A DNA stretch of 64,000 bases. Source: Flavobacteriales bacterium. Its GTDB lineage: Bacteria; Bacteroidota; Bacteroidia; Flavobacteriales_F; PHOS-HE28. The position numbers and the translations under genes were made by a program. This document shows positions 25,629 to 33,196 of this stretch, one piece after another (position 1 is the first letter of the stretch; each line of letters opens with the position of its first letter). Under the pieces are notes generated by a model, which had not been told where the DNA came from, searched no databases, and worked only from the letters and a program-made list of their open reading frames with translations. The stretch is taken from NCBI GenBank assembly GCA_016710015.1, contig JADJLR010000001.1, positions 836,001-900,000 on the forward strand. The letters run 5' to 3'.

Positions 25629-27056
25629 TCCTTTCCTCCTCCCCTCCAAGATCTTCAAGAACGACCGCGTCCGGATCTCCGCCAACGACAGCCCCGTGGC
25701 CAGCGCCTCCGCCTCGCTGATCGCGCCGCAGTTGAGGCCGCGCAGGAAGTAGTTGAGCAGGCCCTGACCGGTCGCGGCATCGTCGAAGACATCGCTGGTG
25801 AGCGTGGCGCGGGCGGCGCGTTCCACGAAGGCTTTGAGGCGCGCGGCGGCATCGTCGTAGCTCTCCAGGAAGAAGCTGTAGACGGCGGCATAGCGCATGG
25901 GGAATTGCGCGGGGTTGAGGTCCCAGCCCTGGTAGAGGCCTTTCCAGAGCGAGTGGCGCGTGTGGTCGTACGCCTTCTTCCAGTTGCGGTGTACCACGGC
26001 CTTGTTCTCCGCGCGTTGTTTCGGTGTGAGCTTCTTGCCACGATGTGGGCCGATGGGCATCACGTTGGTGGCGCCATCGCTGAGCCAGATGCCGGTGGCG
26101 CCAAGCGCGACCTTCATCATCATGTGCGCGAAATCGCAGACGGCGTGGCCCATGTCCTGGTACTTCGCGGTGATGTTGTTGGCGGCCGTGTAGTCGTACG
26201 TGCCGAAGGCCGTGGCGATCATGCGGCCCTTGCTGGCGAGCACATACTTGCGCAGCGGGTTGCTGCCGTCCGCACTGATCACGCTCTGCGTCGTCTCCAC
26301 CATCATCTCCATCTTCAGTGCGCCTTTCGTGATCTTGGTATTGGCCTCGATCACTTCGAAGAGTTGCACCAGCGCCGTGATCTGCTCGGGGATGGTCACC
26401 TTCGGCAGCATCACCACGAAGTTGTCGGGCAGCTTGCCGTTGGTCTTGCTGGCGAGCGTGGTGAGGAAGATGTCCAGCGTGCGCGCGCCGCGTTCCTTCA
26501 GGTCCTCGGTGAAGGGCTTGATGCGGATGCCGATGAAGGGCGGCAGCGACTTCGCTTTCATGCCCTTCGCCACTTCCAGTGCGGCCTGCACGGCGGTGGC
26601 GTCCTCCTCTTCCCAGCTGCGGTTGCCGAAGCCGTCCTCGAAGTCGATGCGGAAATCCTCCAGCGCTTCGGTGCGCAGCTTGTGGATCACCTTGTTGTAG
26701 GTGGCGTAGGCGAGCCAGCCGGTTTCCTCCTTGCGCTTGGCGGGCGATAGCTTGTCGAAACGCTTCACCAGCTTGGCGATGTCTTCTGCTTTCTTCGGCA
26801 ACTTCTCGTAACCGGGTAGTTCCAGCGCACGAGCGAACTCGGTGAAGTCGGCGGCGTTCTCCGTCAACGTTTTCAGCGCGGCGTTGGCCATCTTCTGCGC
26901 GGTGTCCGCAGTGAAGAGGTCGGCGCCGCCGTACACGGTATGCACGGGCTGACGGTCGGGCCGGTCGCCGGGGTAAATGACTTGGAAGGCCTTGTTGGCC
27001 TTGCCGAGGGTCGTAAGAATGCGGGACCTGTCCTTGGTTGGAACGCTGAGTTTCAT
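25626..27056 (-). CDS. CitE/HpcH-aldolase-like protein (DUF6986-type) of the purine island
   Basis: 476 residues of the citrate lyase beta/malate synthase-like TIM-barrel superfamily. The recognisable motif is FRIDFEDGFGNRSWEEED (about residues 138-155), with acidic residues for a metal ion. KMEMMVETTQSV (about 245-256) provides further acidic and basic residues. Tryptophan- and arginine-rich stretches (HRNWKKAYDHTRHSLWKGLY) follow. No signal peptide is visible. It lies first downstream of uraH on the minus strand, so a role at the end of allantoin breakdown (a C-C lyase or condensation on glyoxylate or ureidoglycolate) is reasonable inference. The exact reaction is not known to me, and DUF6986 is a recollection, not a search result. 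Confidence 0.7.
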   Translation of the reverse strand: MKLSVPTKDRSRILTTLGKANKAFQVIYPGDRPDRQPVHTVYGGADLFTADTAQKMANAALKTLTENAADFTEFARALELPGYEKLPKKAEDIAKLVKRFDKLSPAKRKEETGWLAYATYNKVIHKLRTEALEDFRIDFEDGFGNRSWEEEDATAVQAALEVAKGMKAKSLPPFIGIRIKPFTEDLKERGARTLDIFLTTLASKTNGKLPDNFVVMLPKVTIPEQITALVQLFEVIEANTKITKGALKMEMMVETTQSVISADGSNPLRKYVLASKGRMIATAFGTYDYTAANNITAKYQDMGHAVCDFAHMMMKVALGATGIWLSDGATNVMPIGPHRGKKLTPKQRAENKAVVHRNWKKAYDHTRHSLWKGLYQGWDLNPAQFPMRYAAVYSFFLESYDDAAARLKAFVERAARATLTSDVFDDAATGQGLLNYFLRGLNCGAISEAEALATGLSLAEIRTRSFLKILEGRRKG

Positions 27057-27095
27057 GAACGAGTAATGTCTAGAAAGATGGTGTAGTAAAATGGA

Positions 27096-27437
27096 TCAAC
27101 TCCCCCGATACGTCGAATACCCCCACGGGCTCAATAGCAGCGGCACGTGGTAGTGTCCATCGGCGGCCAGTTCGAACACCACCTCGATGTAGGGGTAGAA
27201 GCTCTTGGTCTTGTTCTCACTGAAGTAGGCCGAGACATCAAAGCGGATGCGGTAGGTGCCTTGGGCGAGTTTCGTGTCCTTGGGCAATAGATCGGGTACG
27301 CGGCCATCGGCGTTGGTGCTGCCCATGGCGATGTCCTCCCACTTGTGCTCGGCGGTGGACTGTTGCAAGGTGATGCGCACACCACGAGCGGGCATGCCAC
27401 GGGCGGTGTCGAGGATGTGGGTGGAAATGGTGGACAT
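27096..27437 (-). CDS. uraH: 5-hydroxyisourate hydrolase
   Basis: 113 residues, the standard length of a transthyretin-like HIU hydrolase. It hydrolyses 5-hydroxyisourate, the product of urate oxidation, to OHCU. The N-terminal STHILDTARGMPA carries the conserved His-9 region. R45-type and H-type residues sit in the central strands, and the C-terminus ends in the diagnostic tetrapeptide YRGS. It has no signal peptide, so it is cytoplasmic. It lies between uraD upstream and the CitE-like gene downstream (39-base gap), consistent with an operon. Confidence 0.93.
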   Translation of the reverse strand: MSTISTHILDTARGMPARGVRITLQQSTAEHKWEDIAMGSTNADGRVPDLLPKDTKLAQGTYRIRFDVSAYFSENKTKSFYPYIEVVFELAADGHYHVPLLLSPWGYSTYRGS

Positions 27438-27448
27438 GATGGTCTAAT

Positions 27449-27513
27449 TAACCGCCAAGGCGCAGAGACGCGAAGAAATGCAACTCCCCTGCGCCTTTGC
27501 GTCTTTGCGGTTG
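27449..27513. repeat. Inverted repeat between uraH and uraD
   Basis: The arms aaccgccaaggcgcagagac and the complement of ctgcgcctttgcgtctttgc (then ggtt) face each other across a short loop. It fills almost the whole uraD-uraH gap. Similar half-copies occur at 28031-28064. It could fold as a hairpin in the operon transcript. Confidence 0.7.
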
Positions 27514-27517
27514 ATAC

Positions 27518-28021
27518 TCACGCTAGAAGTTTCTTCAGCCGCAACCGTGTGATCTTGTTCTGTTCACCCGCCGCGACCAGGATCTCGTCCTTGGGGTCGT
27601 TCTTCATTCTGGCTTCGAGCATCGCAAGCATCTCGCCCGCACTCTTGCCGGTGGCGTTCACAATGAAGATGTACCCGTACTTCTCCTCGTAGGTGGTATT
27701 GCCTTCGGCGAGCTTTTCGATCACGGCCAGGTCAGCACCTTCTACCCCTTTCTGCTCACCTACCGCCCATGTCTTGGTATTGGCGTACTTCCTCGCGAGG
27801 CTTTCGACATCGCCGATCTTCGGGTGGTGAGTGAAGGCTTCCTCGTAGTCATCCACGTCGCATTCCTCCCAGATCGTGTCACTGGTCTCGATCACCTCGG
27901 CAAGGCTTTCATAGGGCCTGGCATACACCATGCGTTCCACCCACTGGGCAGCACCGCAACATTGCTCGAACGCCGCAGTTGCATCGGCTTCGGAGAGACG
28001 GTTGAGTTGGTCGATAGTCAT
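27518..28021 (-). CDS. uraD: 2-oxo-4-hydroxy-4-carboxy-5-ureidoimidazoline (OHCU) decarboxylase
   Basis: 167 residues from the start at 28021 (MTIDQLNRLSEADATAAFEQ), the usual length. The frame is open upstream to 28342, but that part runs over intergenic repeats and antisense allantoicase sequence. It decarboxylates OHCU stereospecifically to S-allantoin. The family motif HHPKIGD (about residues 67-73) carries the catalytic histidine. The helical C-terminal half (EKYGYIFIVNATGKSAGEML) is also conserved. It works directly after UraH, its downstream neighbour in the same transcript. Confidence 0.92.
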   Translation of the reverse strand: MTIDQLNRLSEADATAAFEQCCGAAQWVERMVYARPYESLAEVIETSDTIWEECDVDDYEEAFTHHPKIGDVESLARKYANTKTWAVGEQKGVEGADLAVIEKLAEGNTTYEEKYGYIFIVNATGKSAGEMLAMLEARMKNDPKDEILVAAGEQNKITRLRLKKLLA

Positions 28022-28029
28022 GTGGAGAG

Positions 28030-28190
28030 GCAACCGCAATGGCGCGAAGACGCAGAGAAAGTAATCAATATTTCCTGTTCGATGCCTTTTGGCGTGATAC
28101 ACATGCGATCCGGAATTGACCGCAGCATTGCATCCGCACTTTCTGCGGCCATCATCGCGATCTGCGTCATCTGCGTTCCATATCACTTCG
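28030..28190. repeat. Repeat-filled gap upstream of uraD
   Basis: The 161 bases between uraD and allantoicase hold a half-copy of the uraH/uraD hairpin family (caaccgcaatggcgcgaag, then acgcagag, 28031-28064). They also hold a third copy of the ggaacgcagatgacgc family in reverse orientation (about 28154-28180), which runs into the last codons of allantoicase. No gene is visible. Confidence 0.6.
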
Positions 28191-29322
28191 CTATCGTTCC
28201 CCAAAGCCGCATCCGGCTCACGCCACCGTCGGGAAAGATATTCAAACGTACGTGCGACACGGCTTCCTTGCAAACCAGCTCCTTTTCGTAGCTGTGCTCG
28301 TGGTCTGCTTGGAGCTTGGTGCGTTCGATGATGGTGGACCACTTCGCTTGAGAAAGGTCATCGCTTTCGCTCATGCAGCCTTCCAGCGTGAAGCTGTCCG
28401 GGTAGTTGCCCTTGAAATGGCAGGTATCGATCAACGCCTTCTTGATGATGCCCTTGTGCGCGAGCCGCACGATCACCCAGTCGCGATTGTTGGGTGTGCG
28501 GTTACGCTTGGTCTCCCAGCCATCGCCCATGTTCACGCCGCGACCGGGCATGAGCAGGTTGTTCATGTGGCTGAAGAACATGTCGTTGCATTGGATGGAG
28601 AGCGCGCCGTTCTGCGCTGCGGCCAGGTCGATCAGCTCGTCGGGCTTGGTGCTGGACCAGTCGCGTTGCACCTCGCCGTAGACCCGCAGCCGGGCCACGC
28701 CGCCGTCGGGGTAGATGTGGAGCCTAACGTGAGTGACGAGGTTGTCGGTATTCGGTTGTTGGTTGGGCTGTCGCACATTCCCACGCGCGTTGGGCGGTGC
28801 GACGGACGAACTGACAACCGACAACTGAGTTCCATGTGCGCTGGACGGTGCGAAGGACGAACCGACAACCGACAACTGAGCCTCCACCAAATGCTGCGAA
28901 CCCGGGTTAAGCACTGTTCTCGGCAGCACCTCCACCCAATCGTTCCCCTCCCCGTTCTCGTTCTTCAGTCCATCCGGCGCATAGCACGCCTCGATGGAAC
29001 AGGCCTGCGGCTGGTTGCCGAGGAAGTGCGCGGTATCCACATCGAAGCCCTTGATCACGCCCGCTGCGCCGAGTTGGATCACAGCGATGTCATGCCCTTC
29101 CGTGCGCTTGCGGCGACTTTCCCAGCCGTCCATCCACTTGCCGCGGTCGGTGTACTTGTCGGCGATGAAGATGGGCTTGCTGGGCTTGATCAGGTTCTCC
29201 TTCTCGGCGAAGAAGTCATCGGTACACCACAGGACCTTACCACCGAAGCGCTCGGCGGCGAGGTCGATGAGGTGGGTGAAGGCGGGGGCTGAAGCTTTCG
29301 AGTTGTCCATCCGTTGATTCAA
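28183..29322 (-). CDS. alc: Allantoicase with in-frame minisatellite insertion
   Basis: 379 residues. It hydrolyses allantoate to ureidoglycolate and urea. The two internally similar halves typical of the family are present: GGKVLWCTDDFFAEKENL with the W-D-G-W-E-S-R-R-K-R motif in the first, and NDMFFSHMNNLLMPG with GDGWETKRNR in the second. Each half ends in a Y/F-PDGG(V)-RLR/W strand. Between the halves, residues about 147-195 are an insertion (two 17-residue units, QLSVVGSSFAPSSAHGT and QLSVVSSSVAPPNARGN, plus a tail) encoded by a 51-bp minisatellite. The usual family length is about 330, so the insertion accounts for the excess. It probably falls in a surface loop and may be tolerated. 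Confidence 0.9.
   Translation of the reverse strand: MNQRMDNSKASAPAFTHLIDLAAERFGGKVLWCTDDFFAEKENLIKPSKPIFIADKYTDRGKWMDGWESRRKRTEGHDIAVIQLGAAGVIKGFDVDTAHFLGNQPQACSIEACYAPDGLKNENGEGNDWVEVLPRTVLNPGSQHLVEAQLSVVGSSFAPSSAHGTQLSVVSSSVAPPNARGNVRQPNQQPNTDNLVTHVRLHIYPDGGVARLRVYGEVQRDWSSTKPDELIDLAAAQNGALSIQCNDMFFSHMNNLLMPGRGVNMGDGWETKRNRTPNNRDWVIVRLAHKGIIKKALIDTCHFKGNYPDSFTLEGCMSESDDLSQAKWSTIIERTKLQADHEHSYEKELVCKEAVSHVRLNIFPDGGVSRMRLWGTIAK
28740..28880. repeat. 51-bp minisatellite inside the allantoicase gene
   Basis: The block gacaaccgacaactgag occurs at 28813 and 28864, exactly 51 bases apart. It is followed on the other side by a gttgtcgg/ggttgttggttggg segment that is partly complementary to it. 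Because the period is a multiple of three, the coding frame is preserved. Confidence 0.85.
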
Positions 29323-29323
29323 A

Positions 29324-29956
29324 CTAATTCCAGAACTGCCACCACTTCTTGGTGGACACCGAGGCCTTTGGAGATGTCACTGGTACTTTCCAGTAAGCGG
29401 CCTCCTCTATCTCTTCCCGGCTGCGACTGTCCGCGAACTTCAAGTAACCCATGTCATCAGCCTCGCCAGTGAGCCTTATGCGTCCTGAGTCGAGCAAGTC
29501 CAACACCCGCTGAATGTCAGCTTCAATGGCCGGATAGAATCGAGCCGCTACTTCGAATTTCCGCTCACCTATCCGATACGTGTCCGAGTCCAACGGCAGC
29601 CCGTATCGGAAAGCCAAGCAATCTAAGAAATAGTACCCCTTGCAGTAGAGGTCATAGAACTTGATGATGCCTGCAACGTAGTCGCCCTCTCGCTTCATCA
29701 CCCCCGACAATAAGTTCCTCAGTTTCCAAGTCTCGTACTTGCCAAGGTCAATGTGCTTGCGAAGCAGCTTAGCCAACTCATGGCTCGCGCCGGACGCCTT
29801 GTAGCTCAACGATATGAAATCCAAGTACTCATCCTCCGGAACGATGGGTTCCAGTTCCTTACTACTGTATAACCACTGTTCGAATTCCTGAATGGGAGTT
29901 TCACCCTTCAGTGTTTTGAAGAACAGAAGTTCGATATGCTCCGGCAAGACGATCAT
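29324..29956 (-). CDS. Conserved-looking hypothetical protein in the purine operon
   Basis: 210 residues, mostly alpha-helical and acidic in its first half (LPEHIELLFFKTLKGETPIQ), with a short Trp-rich end (KKWWQFWN). I recognise no family, catalytic motif, signal peptide or membrane segment. The start overlaps the allantoinase stop by four bases (ATGA), and allantoicase begins two bases beyond its stop, so it is embedded in the operon. Base composition seems less GC-rich than its neighbours, suggesting a later insertion into the operon. A function in purine breakdown cannot be claimed. Confidence 0.65.
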   Translation of the reverse strand: MIVLPEHIELLFFKTLKGETPIQEFEQWLYSSKELEPIVPEDEYLDFISLSYKASGASHELAKLLRKHIDLGKYETWKLRNLLSGVMKREGDYVAGIIKFYDLYCKGYYFLDCLAFRYGLPLDSDTYRIGERKFEVAARFYPAIEADIQRVLDLLDSGRIRLTGEADDMGYLKFADSRSREEIEEAAYWKVPVTSPKASVSTKKWWQFWN

Positions 29957-31062
29957 TTGGACAATAGCGCCTGCATGTCTGTCACAGGGCTGAAGCTACC
30001 GCTCCCATAAATCGTGTTCCCTTCTACAATCGTCCGCTCCACCATCCCATGGAATGTTCTCCCCGCATACGGCGTGAGCTTGTGCCGATGCTGGATATCC
30101 TCCTCCTTCACCACAAAGCTCGCCTCCGGATCCCAGATCACCAGGTCGGCATCGCAGCCGGGAGCAATGCGGCCCTTCTGCTTCAAACCAAGGAATTGGG
30201 CTGGGTGCTCGCACAGCAGTCGCGCGACATCCTCTAACGAAAAGCCGCGCTCCTTCGCACCCGTCCAGAACGCGGGCAGCCCGAACTGTAGGCCCGCGAT
30301 ACCACCCCAAGCCTTCATGAAGTCGCCGGTCTGCTGCTCCTTGATGTCCGGTGGTGCGGGGCTGTGGTCGCTGGCCACGAAGTCGAGCGTGCCATCCTTC
30401 AGCGCTTGCCAGAGCAGCTCGTTGTTCGCCCGTTCGCGGATCGGCGGTGCGCACTTGTACTCCGTGGCGCCATCAGGGATCTCTTCCGCGCAGAACAATA
30501 GGTAGTGAGGACAGGTCTCGGCAGTGATGCGCAGGCCTCGCTTCTTCGCATCGCGGATCAACGGCAGGGCTTGGGCAGCGGAAACGTGTACGATGTGGAC
30601 GTGGACATCGAACTCCTCGCTTAGGCGGATCATGAGGGCGATGGCGTCGGTCTCCCATTTGGCGGGACGGGATGCGAGGTAGGCCGCGTAAGAACGCGGT
30701 TGGTTGTCAGTTGTCAGTTGAGGCCGTCGCACATCTCCCCGCGCGCTGGCCGGTGTGACGGATGAACCGACAACCGACAACTGAGTTCCACGCGTGCTGG
30801 CCTGTGCGACAGACGAACTATCAACCGACAACTGCCCCCCCTGCGCGTCGGCCGGTGCGACAGATGAACCGACAACCGACAACGGAGTCTCCAACTCGCA
30901 GTGAACCAACAAGGTCGCTCCATGCTTATTCAAAACAGGCATCGCCCTCCGCAGATCCGCTTCGGTGACGTTCGGGAATTCGTCTATGCCCGAATGCGTG
31001 ATGAAGGCCTTGATGCCGAAGACGCCGGTGTTCAGTAGTTCATCGAGGTCGTCGATGTTGCC
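29953..31062 (-). CDS. allB: Allantoinase, C-terminal part (frameshifted, with minisatellite insertion)
   Basis: This is the homologous part of a frame open from 31239. It contains the metal-bridging lysine context (GVFGIKAFIT), the HCE histidine, the HIVHVSAAQA metal histidine and ASDHSPAPP with the catalytic aspartate, all expected of the cyclic amidohydrolase fold. It hydrolyses allantoin to allantoate. After HCELE, three 17-residue units (LSVVGSSVAPADAQGGQ type) plus a tail are inserted before RSYAAYLASRP. A restored protein would be about 500 residues, longer than the usual 450-460 because of this insertion. The stop overlaps the next gene's start. Confidence 0.85.
   Translation of the reverse strand, partial: GNIDDLDELLNTGVFGIKAFITHSGIDEFPNVTEADLRRAMPVLNKHGATLLVHCELETPLSVVGSSVAPADAQGGQLSVDSSSVAQASTRGTQLSVVGSSVTPASARGDVRRPQLTTDNQPRSYAAYLASRPAKWETDAIALMIRLSEEFDVHVHIVHVSAAQALPLIRDAKKRGLRITAETCPHYLLFCAEEIPDGATEYKCAPPIRERANNELLWQALKDGTLDFVASDHSPAPPDIKEQQTGDFMKAWGGIAGLQFGLPAFWTGAKERGFSLEDVARLLCEHPAQFLGLKQKGRIAPGCDADLVIWDPEASFVVKEEDIQHRHKLTPYAGRTFHGMVERTIVEGNTIYGSGSFSPVTDMQALLSK
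30699..30888. repeat. 51-bp minisatellite inside the allantoinase gene
   Basis: The block caaccgacaac starts at 30771, 30822 and 30873, exactly 51 bases apart. The near side has ggttggttgtcagttgtcag, largely complementary to the units. It is the same family as in the allantoicase gene 2 kb away, in the same orientation, and it stays in frame. Confidence 0.87.
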
Positions 31063-31448
31063 GGGATCACACCGCCGTAGAAACCAACGTTGACGTGCAG
31101 CTTTCCTTTCGCGGCTTCCAACTTCAGCTTCAGCGCAGCGGCAGTGGTGGTGACCGGGCTCGCGTTCAGCGGCATCTCGATCATGGTGGTGATGCCTCCG
31201 GCGGCCGCGGCTTTCGTGGCGGTCTCGAAGCCTTCCCACTCCGTGCGCCCCGGCTCGTTGATGTGAACGTGTGCGTCGATCACACCGTGCATGATCACCT
31301 TGTCGCCAACGGTTTCGAAGGGGATGCCTTCTTGTTGCACGCGACCGGGTATGACTTCCTTGATCTTGCCTTCAGCGATGACGACGGTGGCTTCGATCAC
31401 ACCTGTTGGGGTGATGACGCGGGTGCTATGGATCGCTACGCTCTCCAT
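31032..31448 (-). CDS. allB: Allantoinase, N-terminal part (frameshifted)
   Basis: The start is at 31448 (MESVAIHSTRVITPTGVIEA); the eight codons before it lie in a repeat. It has the N-terminal beta-domain and the metal motif DAHVHINEPGRTEWEGF. At about 31063 the frame is lost: the chain should continue GGVIPGNIDDLDELLN, which needs one more G in cccgg(g)caac. The frame then ends at 31032 with a nonsense tail. If real, the deletion inactivates allantoinase; if a sequencing error, the gene is whole. Confidence 0.85.
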   Translation of the reverse strand: MESVAIHSTRVITPTGVIEATVVIAEGKIKEVIPGRVQQEGIPFETVGDKVIMHGVIDAHVHINEPGRTEWEGFETATKAAAAGGITTMIEMPLNASPVTTTAAALKLKLEAAKGKLHVNVGFYGGVIPATSTTSMNY

Positions 31449-31456
31449 GGATCTGA

Positions 31457-31530
31457 TTGAACCGCGGAGCACGCAGAGGACGCGGAGAATTGCATTTCCT
31501 CAGCGCTCTCCGCGCGCTCTGCGGTTAAAA
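31457..31530. repeat. Inverted repeat between puuD and allB
   Basis: The arms aaccgcggagcacgcagagg, then acgcggag, face the complement ctctccgcgcgctctgcggtt across a short loop, filling the puuD-allB gap. The sequence family differs from the other hairpins in the island. Confidence 0.7.
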
Positions 31531-31542
31531 GTATTTCAGCGG

Positions 31543-33132
31543 TCATTGCGTTTTCGCTCCTTGCAGGATCCACCGCTTCAACACCGTCCGCTCTTCCTCC
31601 GTCATCCCGGTCTTGTTGCCTTGGGGCATGGTATGCGTTCGTACCGCGCGCGTCATGATCTTATCGGCCATCACCTGGATCTGCTCGGGGGTATCGTACA
31701 TCACGCCGTTGGGTGCTGAGGGCCATTGGTCATCCGTGGGGTTGGCGCTGTGGCATTGTACGCAACGCGCTTGGATCACGGCGTTCGCTTCTTCAAAGCT
31801 GACGGGTATCGTGACATCCAGACTCTCCTCGAATGCGGGTGAGATCGCCATGCTCAGTACCACCAGTGCAAGGATGCTGATCACCAAGACCCACGTGCGT
31901 TTGATGCCCCGCTCGAGCAGGTTCCAGTAGTGCTTGATGCCCGCACTGGCCACCATGATCACCATCAGGATCAGCCAATTGCCACTGTGCCCGAAGGTGC
32001 TCGGGAAGTGATTGCTGATCATGATGAAGACCACCGGCAAGGTGATGTAGTTGTTGTGCAGGCTGCGCTGTCCGGCCTTTTTGCCGAGTGTTGCATCCAG
32101 CGGTTGGCCGGTCTTCGCGGCGCGTACCAAGGCTTTCTGGCTGGGGATGATGGTGAAGAACACATTTCCCGCCATGATCGTGCCGAGCAACGCCCCCACG
32201 TGGATGTACGCTGCACGTCCGCTCAACAAGTGTGAGAGTATGAACGTGATCACGCCCAGCACCACCACGCCCACCAGCGCGAACAGGTCCTGCCGCAACA
32301 CCAAACGTGATCTGGACATTGCATCGTAGATCACCCAACCCAGCACCATGGAACCGATGCCGATGGCCAATGCTTGCGGTGTTGAAAGGGCCGCAACGGT
32401 GGGGTCGATCATGAACGCTTTTGCATCGGCGTAGTACACGATGAACATCAGCGAGAACCCACTGAGCCATGTGAAATACGCTTCGTACTTGAACCAATGC
32501 AGGTGTTTCGGGATCTCCTTCGGTGCCACCTTGTATTTCTCCACGTAATAGAACCCGCCGCCGTGTATGGCCCAGAGATTACCGGCGAGCTCATCGCGCA
32601 AGCCCTCGGTGCGGTTCAGGTTGTTCTCCAAAAAGATGAAGTAGAATGAGGCCCCGATCCACATGATGCCGGCGATCACGTGGACCCAGCGCACGGCGAG
32701 GTTGAGCCATTCCATCGCGTAACCCTGCATCGGTGTGCCCTGAGCGGCGATGTACGCGAGGTAGCCGCCTAGCAGGAGCAGTCCGAAGAATTTCGAGGCT
32801 TGGCGCGAAGCGATAGCGGTGGAACGGACATCCTCCAGATCGAATCGGTTGCCGGGTGATAAGCTATCCAAGCCCAAGCGTTCCTTGAGTTTGTTGGCCA
32901 ATTGGCGAAACCATAAGAAGAGGACCAGGAACAGACCAAGCAGGGTGGCGACCGCGAGCTTCTCCGGGCTGGCATCCAGCTTCTCGAGGAAGGTCGGTGC
33001 GGATCCTTCCTCTGTAACCGACGCGCGCATGACCGAAGGATCGTCAAGTCCAATGGTGTCCACGACAGGGATCTCCGCCCGGACGACAAGCGCCCAGCCA
33101 AGGATCAGGAGAAGTATTACCAAGCGCCACAT
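31543..33132 (-). CDS. puuD: Membrane urate oxidase with C-terminal cytochrome c domain
   Basis: 529 residues from the start at 33132 (MWRLVILLLILGWALVV, a signal-like first segment). The frame is open to 33168. It oxidises urate to 5-hydroxyisourate in the inner membrane and passes electrons to its own haem. The long N-terminal part has about eight hydrophobic segments, with the PuuD-type WIGASFYFIFLENNL and GGGFYYVEKYKVAP stretches. The C-terminal ~80 residues carry one haem site (CVQCH, about residue 457) and a likely axial Met in RTHTMPQGN. It replaces soluble uricase and heads the minus-strand operon. Confidence 0.93.
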   Translation of the reverse strand: MWRLVILLLILGWALVVRAEIPVVDTIGLDDPSVMRASVTEEGSAPTFLEKLDASPEKLAVATLLGLFLVLFLWFRQLANKLKERLGLDSLSPGNRFDLEDVRSTAIASRQASKFFGLLLLGGYLAYIAAQGTPMQGYAMEWLNLAVRWVHVIAGIMWIGASFYFIFLENNLNRTEGLRDELAGNLWAIHGGGFYYVEKYKVAPKEIPKHLHWFKYEAYFTWLSGFSLMFIVYYADAKAFMIDPTVAALSTPQALAIGIGSMVLGWVIYDAMSRSRLVLRQDLFALVGVVVLGVITFILSHLLSGRAAYIHVGALLGTIMAGNVFFTIIPSQKALVRAAKTGQPLDATLGKKAGQRSLHNNYITLPVVFIMISNHFPSTFGHSGNWLILMVIMVASAGIKHYWNLLERGIKRTWVLVISILALVVLSMAISPAFEESLDVTIPVSFEEANAVIQARCVQCHSANPTDDQWPSAPNGVMYDTPEQIQVMADKIMTRAVRTHTMPQGNKTGMTEEERTVLKRWILQGAKTQ

Positions 33133-33184
33133 GCCAACGAAGATGCGGCATCTGTAGCATTCACACACCAGCCCCTGATCCCGA

Positions 33185-33192
33185 TACCTTTA
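33185..33192 (+). promoter_or_regulatory. Putative -7 element of xdhC
   Basis: TACCTTTA ends four bases before the xdhC start codon and matches seven of eight positions of TAnnTTTG. There is no clear -33 element. It lies in the 64-base divergent gap between puuD and xdhC. Confidence 0.35.
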
Positions 33193-33196
33193 ACAG

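Noticed and set aside
25905..26750. 281-codon plus-strand frame over the CitE-like gene
   Set aside because: Antisense shadow in a GC-rich gene; the minus-strand frame has clear family motifs.
28022..28342. Long N-terminal extension of uraD
   Set aside because: It translates intergenic repeats and antisense allantoicase; family similarity starts at 28021.
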